A DNA stretch of 9,086 nt from Candidatus Dormiibacterota bacterium (GTDB lineage: Bacteria > Chloroflexota > Dormibacteria > Aeolococcales > Aeolococcaceae), in assembly GCA_019234035.1 (NCBI GenBank), contig JAFALX010000101.1, forward strand, positions 1 to 9,086, read 5' to 3'. The notes under the pieces were generated by a model. It ran no database searches and was not told where the DNA came from. It saw nothing but the letters and a program-made list of their open reading frames with translations. The position numbers and the translations under genes are program-made. Shown in pieces: positions 5,596 to 9,086 of this stretch (the first letter of the stretch is position 1; the number at the start of each line of letters is the position of its first letter).

Positions 5596-7373
5596 TACCC
5601 ATCGGGCGAGCGCAGGCGTCGCAGCCCTCCGTCCACGCGCTGCGTCACGCCGGCCGCGTCGAGATGCTCGAGCAGTGGCACCGCGACGCGTCGCGACGTG
5701 TTCAGCGCCTGCCGCGCCGTCGACATCGAGAACGGCTGCGGGAGGGTGCGAAGGCACTCGGCCGCTCGTTGCGGCGCGTCGGGGAGCAGGACGACGTCAC
5801 CCGGGAGACGCAGCACGGCTCCGCTCGCTGCGACCGCCCCGAGCTCACGCGGGCCCAGCCCCATCTGCTGCAGCGCCGCCTTCTCGGGAGCGGCGAACGG
5901 TTCGTCGCGCAGCAACGCTTCGAGGCGCTCCACCGCGCGGGCGAGGTCGGGTCGCAGTCCGGCGACCGCTCCGCGGCGGCGCACCCGGCCGTCCACCTGC
6001 TCGAGGTCGGCGGCGGCCGCCAGGAGTGGGTCGAGCAGCCGGGGCTCGGGAAGGGCCAGCGTCCGCACCAGGTCGGCGCGCGGGACGCCGCTGCGGAGCA
6101 ACGCCCCGTTGCTCGAGGCCTCCACCGCCGTGTGCAACTCGTCCAGCCAGCGCTGCCAGGCGGATCGGTCGACCAGCCAGGCCCCCGCCCGCACCGCTTC
6201 CGGGGGGAGCGGGTCGGCGGTGGCGACGCCGACTGCCTCGAGCAGCGCAGCCGGCGCTGCGCCGCGCCGGGCGAGCTCGTGCGCCAGATCAGGCGCCCCG
6301 GTGTCCTCGACCAGCTCCTCGGCTCGGCGGCGCGCCGCTCCCCTGCGGGTCAACTCCGGTGGCGCGGCGTCGAGGACGGTGGCGCCGCCGACGAGCGATC
6401 GCCGCCCCGGGTCACGGAGGAGGAGCCGGTCACCCACGCTGAGCGGCAGCGGCGCCGCCAGCCGCAGGCGCAGGAGGTGTGCGTCACCGCCGAGCTTGCG
6501 CGCCCGGGCGGGAACAGCAGCCGAGCCGACGTGCACCACCGGCTGCGTGGGCGTGTCATCTGCGTCGACGCGGACGTCGACGATGTCGGTCGCATGCCAG
6601 GCGCCGGGCGTGAGCAAGGCGTCACCGCGACCCACCTCATCGCTGGCGATGCCGCGCAGGTTGACGGCGACGCGGGCGGTCCCACGCACCTCTGAGATGG
6701 GCGCGCCAAGCGACTGCAGCGTACGGACGGTGACCTTTGAGCCGCGCAGCTCGAGCGTGTCGCCTTGGTGAAGAGTGCCAGCCTGCAGCGTCCCGGTCAC
6801 CACCGTCCCGCTGCCCTTGATGGTGAACGAGCGATCGATCCAGAACCGGATGCGCGCCTGCGGGTCCGGCGCCGGCAGCTGTGCCACGAGCTCGCGCAGC
6901 CCAGCGCGAAGCTCATCGAGGCCCATCCCTGTTGCGCCAGACACCGCCACGATGCGCGCTCCGGCGAGCGTGGTCTCGGCGAGGCGGTCCTCCGCCTCGT
7001 CGACGGCGGGTGCGGGGTCGGCGAGATCGCTGCGCGTCACCGCGACAAGACCGTGGCGCACGCCCAGCGCGTCGAGCGCTCGCACGTGGTCCTCGGTCTG
7101 AGCCGCCCAGCCGGAGTCCGCCGCGATGACCAGGAGCACGGCCGGCACCGGCCCCACGCCGGCGAGCATGTTCGTGGCGAAGCGCTCGTGGCCGGGGACA
7201 TCGACGAAGGCGACCTCAACGCCGTCATCCAGGCGGGTCCACGCGTAGCCGAGGTCGATCGTCATGCCGCGGCGCCGCTCCTCGGCCCAGCGGTCCGGCT
7301 CCATCCCGGTGAGCGCTCGAATCAGTGTTGACTTGCCGTGGTCGACGTGGCCGGCGGTGGCGATCACGTACAC
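5595..7373 (-). CDS. selB: SelB: selenocysteine-specific translation elongation factor
   Basis: SelB is a GTPase that binds Sec-tRNA(Sec) and the mRNA SECIS hairpin and delivers Sec at UGA. The 592-residue protein has an EF-Tu-like G domain: GHVDHGKST (8-16), the switch Thr in RRGMTIDLGY (T38), DVPGHE (58-63) and TRSD (113-116, the usual NKxD-like site with Arg for Lys). Beta-barrel domains follow from about residue 175 (IRFWIDRSFTIKGSGTVVTGTL). The C-terminal winged-helix repeats bind SECIS RNA and end in the typical MSTARQALNTSRRVAVPLLEHLDAAGVTQRV block. Length is close to that of E. coli SelB (614). GTG 7373 overlaps the selA end by 10 nt, showing translational coupling. The stop abuts repeat copy 2. 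A complete SECIS-reading domain supports Sec use in the organism. Confidence 0.96.
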   Translation of the reverse strand: MYVIATAGHVDHGKSTLIRALTGMEPDRWAEERRRGMTIDLGYAWTRLDDGVEVAFVDVPGHERFATNMLAGVGPVPAVLLVIAADSGWAAQTEDHVRALDALGVRHGLVAVTRSDLADPAPAVDEAEDRLAETTLAGARIVAVSGATGMGLDELRAGLRELVAQLPAPDPQARIRFWIDRSFTIKGSGTVVTGTLQAGTLHQGDTLELRGSKVTVRTLQSLGAPISEVRGTARVAVNLRGIASDEVGRGDALLTPGAWHATDIVDVRVDADDTPTQPVVHVGSAAVPARARKLGGDAHLLRLRLAAPLPLSVGDRLLLRDPGRRSLVGGATVLDAAPPELTRRGAARRRAEELVEDTGAPDLAHELARRGAAPAALLEAVGVATADPLPPEAVRAGAWLVDRSAWQRWLDELHTAVEASSNGALLRSGVPRADLVRTLALPEPRLLDPLLAAAADLEQVDGRVRRRGAVAGLRPDLARAVERLEALLRDEPFAAPEKAALQQMGLGPRELGAVAASGAVLRLPGDVVLLPDAPQRAAECLRTLPQPFSMSTARQALNTSRRVAVPLLEHLDAAGVTQRVDGGLRRLRSPDG

Positions 7374-8689
7374 GCGCGAACCGCCTCGATGATCGTCGTG
7401 TCCTGCTCCGACGGTACGCAGCGCAGGTCGAGCAGGCAGACGCCGCGCTCCACGCGACCGACGACGGGCGGACGGTGCGTGCGCAGTTGCGCGGCGAAAC
7501 GCTCCGGCAGGCTGACCGCCCAGCCCGGCAGCGGGAGCTCGGGCGCGCTGCCGCCGCCGGCAGCGCCGTCACTCGGCGTCACCTCCGCGATCGCACCCAG
7601 CGCGGCAGCGATCGCGGCGCAGCGATCGCGCAGCGTCTCGACGTCGGCAGCGAGCGCCGTCGCCGCCGGGGGGCGCGGCCCGATCAGCGTCGCCTCGAGC
7701 GCGGCGAGGGTCAGCTTGTCGACGCGAAGCGCGCGCGCCATCGGGTGGCGCCGCAGCCGAGTGACGAGCTCCGCACTTCCGGCGATGATTCCCGCCTGCG
7801 GGCCACCGAGGAGCTTGTCACCGCTGGCGGTGACGAGGTCGGCGCCGTCGCGCAGCGCGGTCGTGATGTCGAGCTCGCCGGGGAGCAGCGGATCCGGGCG
7901 CAGCAGGCCCGAGCCGACATCGACGACCACTGGCACCCCGAGGCCCGCGAGCTCGCGGACGGGGACCGACGCGCTGAAGCCGGACACACGGAAGTTGGAC
8001 GGGTGCACCTTGAGGATGCAGCCGGCGTCGCCACGCAACGCGGAGCGGTAGTCGTCGAGCGTCGTGCGGTTGGTGGTGCCCACCTCGCGGATCAGCGCGC
8101 CCGTCGACTCCACGAGGTCGGGGAGGCGAAAGCCATCGCCGATCTCGACCATCTCGCCACGACTCCATATGACTCGCTTGCCCTGCGAGAGCACCGTCGT
8201 CGCGAGCAGGAGTGCGGCCGCGCCGTTGTTCACGACGAAGACGTCCCCGGCGTCCGGCAGCGCGTCGCGCAGCGCCTGCAACGTGCCGCGGCCGCGGCGG
8301 GCCCTCGCCCCCGTCTCGAGGTCGAACTCCACGTCGACGTAGCCGGCGGCCGCCACCAGCGCGTCCCGCGCCGCCGCCGACAGCGGGGCCCGGCCGAGGT
8401 TGGTGTGCAGCACCACCCCGGTCGCGTTGATCACCGGCGTCAGCGAGGTCGCCTGCCCCGGCAGGCTGCGCAGCACAGCGTCGACAACCTCGGCCGGATC
8501 CAGGGCACCCGTGCGCACCAGCTGCTGCGCCTGGCGCACAGCCGAGCGCACGAGCGCGCGGCCCAGCCGCTGCTGCGGCTCAGCAAGACGTGGGTTCGCG
8601 AGCAGTGCGTCGGTGGGGGGCACGGCACGCCGCGGATCGGTCGCGATGGGCTCTGCCATGTGATCTGCACCCGATTCTGGCGCGTTCAC
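7364..8689 (-). CDS. selA: SelA: L-seryl-tRNA(Sec) selenium transferase
   Basis: SelA is a PLP enzyme that converts Ser-tRNA(Sec) to Sec-tRNA(Sec) using selenophosphate. The 441-residue frame contains the family blocks: PVINATGVVLHTNLGRAPL (85-103), VVNNGAAALLL (152-162), SRGEMVEIGDGFRLPDL (176-192), REVGTTNRT (201-209), KVHPSNFRVSGF (227-238) and SGDKLLGGPQAGII (289-302), whose K292 is the PLP-binding Lys. Length is close to that of E. coli SelA (463). The start is uncertain: GTG 8689 gives 441 residues and ATG 8659 (MAEPIATDP) gives 431; neither has a strong ribosome-binding site. The stop overlaps the selB start by 10 nt, so selAB is an operon read leftward. It is divergent from the second GYD gene, with about 80-110 bp between them. 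Confidence 0.96.
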   Translation of the reverse strand: MNAPESGADHMAEPIATDPRRAVPPTDALLANPRLAEPQQRLGRALVRSAVRQAQQLVRTGALDPAEVVDAVLRSLPGQATSLTPVINATGVVLHTNLGRAPLSAAARDALVAAAGYVDVEFDLETGARARRGRGTLQALRDALPDAGDVFVVNNGAAALLLATTVLSQGKRVIWSRGEMVEIGDGFRLPDLVESTGALIREVGTTNRTTLDDYRSALRGDAGCILKVHPSNFRVSGFSASVPVRELAGLGVPVVVDVGSGLLRPDPLLPGELDITTALRDGADLVTASGDKLLGGPQAGIIAGSAELVTRLRRHPMARALRVDKLTLAALEATLIGPRPPAATALAADVETLRDRCAAIAAALGAIAEVTPSDGAAGGGSAPELPLPGWAVSLPERFAAQLRTHRPPVVGRVERGVCLLDLRCVPSEQDTTIIEAVRACT

Positions 8690-8770
8690 AATCGCACGTC
8701 CGCTTGCGCCACGATTGCGGGTGCGGAGGGACGCGGTATGCAGCCGCGCCTGTGTTTGAGGAGGTACGCG
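8690..8770. promoter_or_regulatory. Divergent selA / GYD intergenic region
   Basis: This short region must hold promoters for selAB (leftward) and the second GYD gene (rightward). It contains the inverted pair CAATCG (8689-8694) and CGATTG (8712-8717), and a weak rightward -35/-10 candidate, TTGCGG (8715) and TATGCA (8737), at 16-bp spacing. None of these is strong. It is too short for, and shows no T-loop sign of, a tRNA(Sec) gene. Confidence 0.3.
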
Positions 8771-9067
8771 ATGCCGACCTACGTGTCACTGGGGCGATTC
8801 ACACGGAAGGGCGCGCAGGATCTCAAGGGGTTGCCGACGCGGATTCAGGCGCACAAGGCTCTTGCTCTGGCGAACGGCGGCGAGATCAAGGGTGTCTACG
8901 CCGCGCTCGGCCAGTACGACCTGATCACGGTGTTCGAGGCCCCCAACGACGAGGCCGCCACCCTCGGCGCCATGGCGGTCGCCGGCGGCGGCAACCTCAC
9001 CACTGAGACGATGCGCGTCTTCACGGAGTCAGAGATAGAGGCTCTGGTCGCACAGATTCCCGGCTGA
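8771..9067 (+). CDS. GYD-domain protein (second copy)
   Basis: The 98-residue protein opens MPTYVSLGRFTRKGAQDLKGLP and has the GYD-family core IKGVYAALGQYDLITVFEAPNDEAA (39-63), where GQYD carries the Tyr-Asp pair, and then a second half GGGNLTTETMRVFTESEIEALVAQIPG typical of the family. The function of GYD proteins is unknown. GAGGAGG (8758-8764) lies 6 nt before ATG 8771, a strong ribosome-binding site, so the long open frame upstream is not part of the gene. It is divergent from selA. It appears more canonical than the copy at 5243-5560, which has lost the Tyr of the motif, and the two look like distant rather than recent paralogues. Confidence 0.92.
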   Translation: MPTYVSLGRFTRKGAQDLKGLPTRIQAHKALALANGGEIKGVYAALGQYDLITVFEAPNDEAATLGAMAVAGGGNLTTETMRVFTESEIEALVAQIPG

Positions 9068-9086
9068 CTCCACCCACTTCACGTTG

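Noticed and set aside
5664..6771. Two long plus-strand open frames (343 and 357 codons) opposite selB
   Set aside because: Arg/Ser/Ala-rich shadow translations; selB is unambiguous in this interval.
7325..8770. Long plus-strand extension upstream of the second GYD gene
   Set aside because: It is antisense to selA; the strong ribosome-binding site at 8758-8764 fixes the GYD start at 8771.
8690..8770. Possible selC (tRNA-Sec) next to selA
   Set aside because: The gap is shorter than a roughly 90-100 nt tRNA(Sec), and no T-loop GTTCGA-like or UCA anticodon arm was seen here or in the other gaps.
1..9086. CRISPR arrays, IS elements, integrase or toxin-antitoxin genes
   Set aside because: No regularly spaced repeats, transposase or integrase motifs were seen; the 40-bp repeat occurs only twice.

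Overview
The window is GC-rich bacterial chromosome with long, tightly packed ORFs and frequent GTG starts. These traits, together with GYD-domain, DUF1801 and VOC genes next to selenium genes, suggest a deep-branching actinobacterium (for example Thermoleophilia) or a similar high-GC lineage. This placement is inference; no rRNA or other marker gene is present.

Layout. Positions 2-2022 (+) hold the end of a TetR-type regulator translationally coupled (ATGA overlap) to a 14-TM DHA2-family MFS exporter, followed by a strong hairpin. From 4685 down to 2043 (-) there is a probable operon: a 28-residue membrane peptide, a VOC/glyoxalase-fold protein, selD (selenophosphate synthetase), fdhD (formate dehydrogenase sulfurtransferase/chaperone) and a small Cys-rich ORF interrupted by an in-frame TGA. 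From 4766 to 5560 (+) lie a DUF1801 gene and a GYD-domain gene, the latter bracketed by a 40-bp direct repeat. From 8689 down to 5595 (-) lie selA and selB, overlapping by 10 nt. A second GYD gene (8771-9067, +) is divergent from selA.

Together selA, selB and selD supply most of the selenocysteine (Sec) machinery: SelD makes selenophosphate, SelA converts Ser-tRNA(Sec) to Sec-tRNA(Sec), and SelB delivers it to UGA codons. The tRNA gene selC is not in the window. FdhD matures molybdenum/tungsten formate dehydrogenases, which are classic selenoproteins; the dehydrogenase itself must be elsewhere.

The most interesting item is at 2043-2294 (-), directly downstream of fdhD. A 52-codon ORF ends in RPCCGHPGQPGC, meets TGA, and stays open in the same frame for 30 more codons encoding a His-rich tail (HGHGGHAHGHDHGHG). 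Starting 11 nt after the TGA is a perfect 7-bp stem with a GGUUC loop, which fits the general form of a bacterial SECIS element. I propose an unannotated small selenoprotein with a CxxxxxxxxCU-type redox/metal site and a His-rich metal-binding tail, encoded in the selenium operon itself. The alternative, a 52-residue protein terminating at TGA, cannot be excluded from one sequence.
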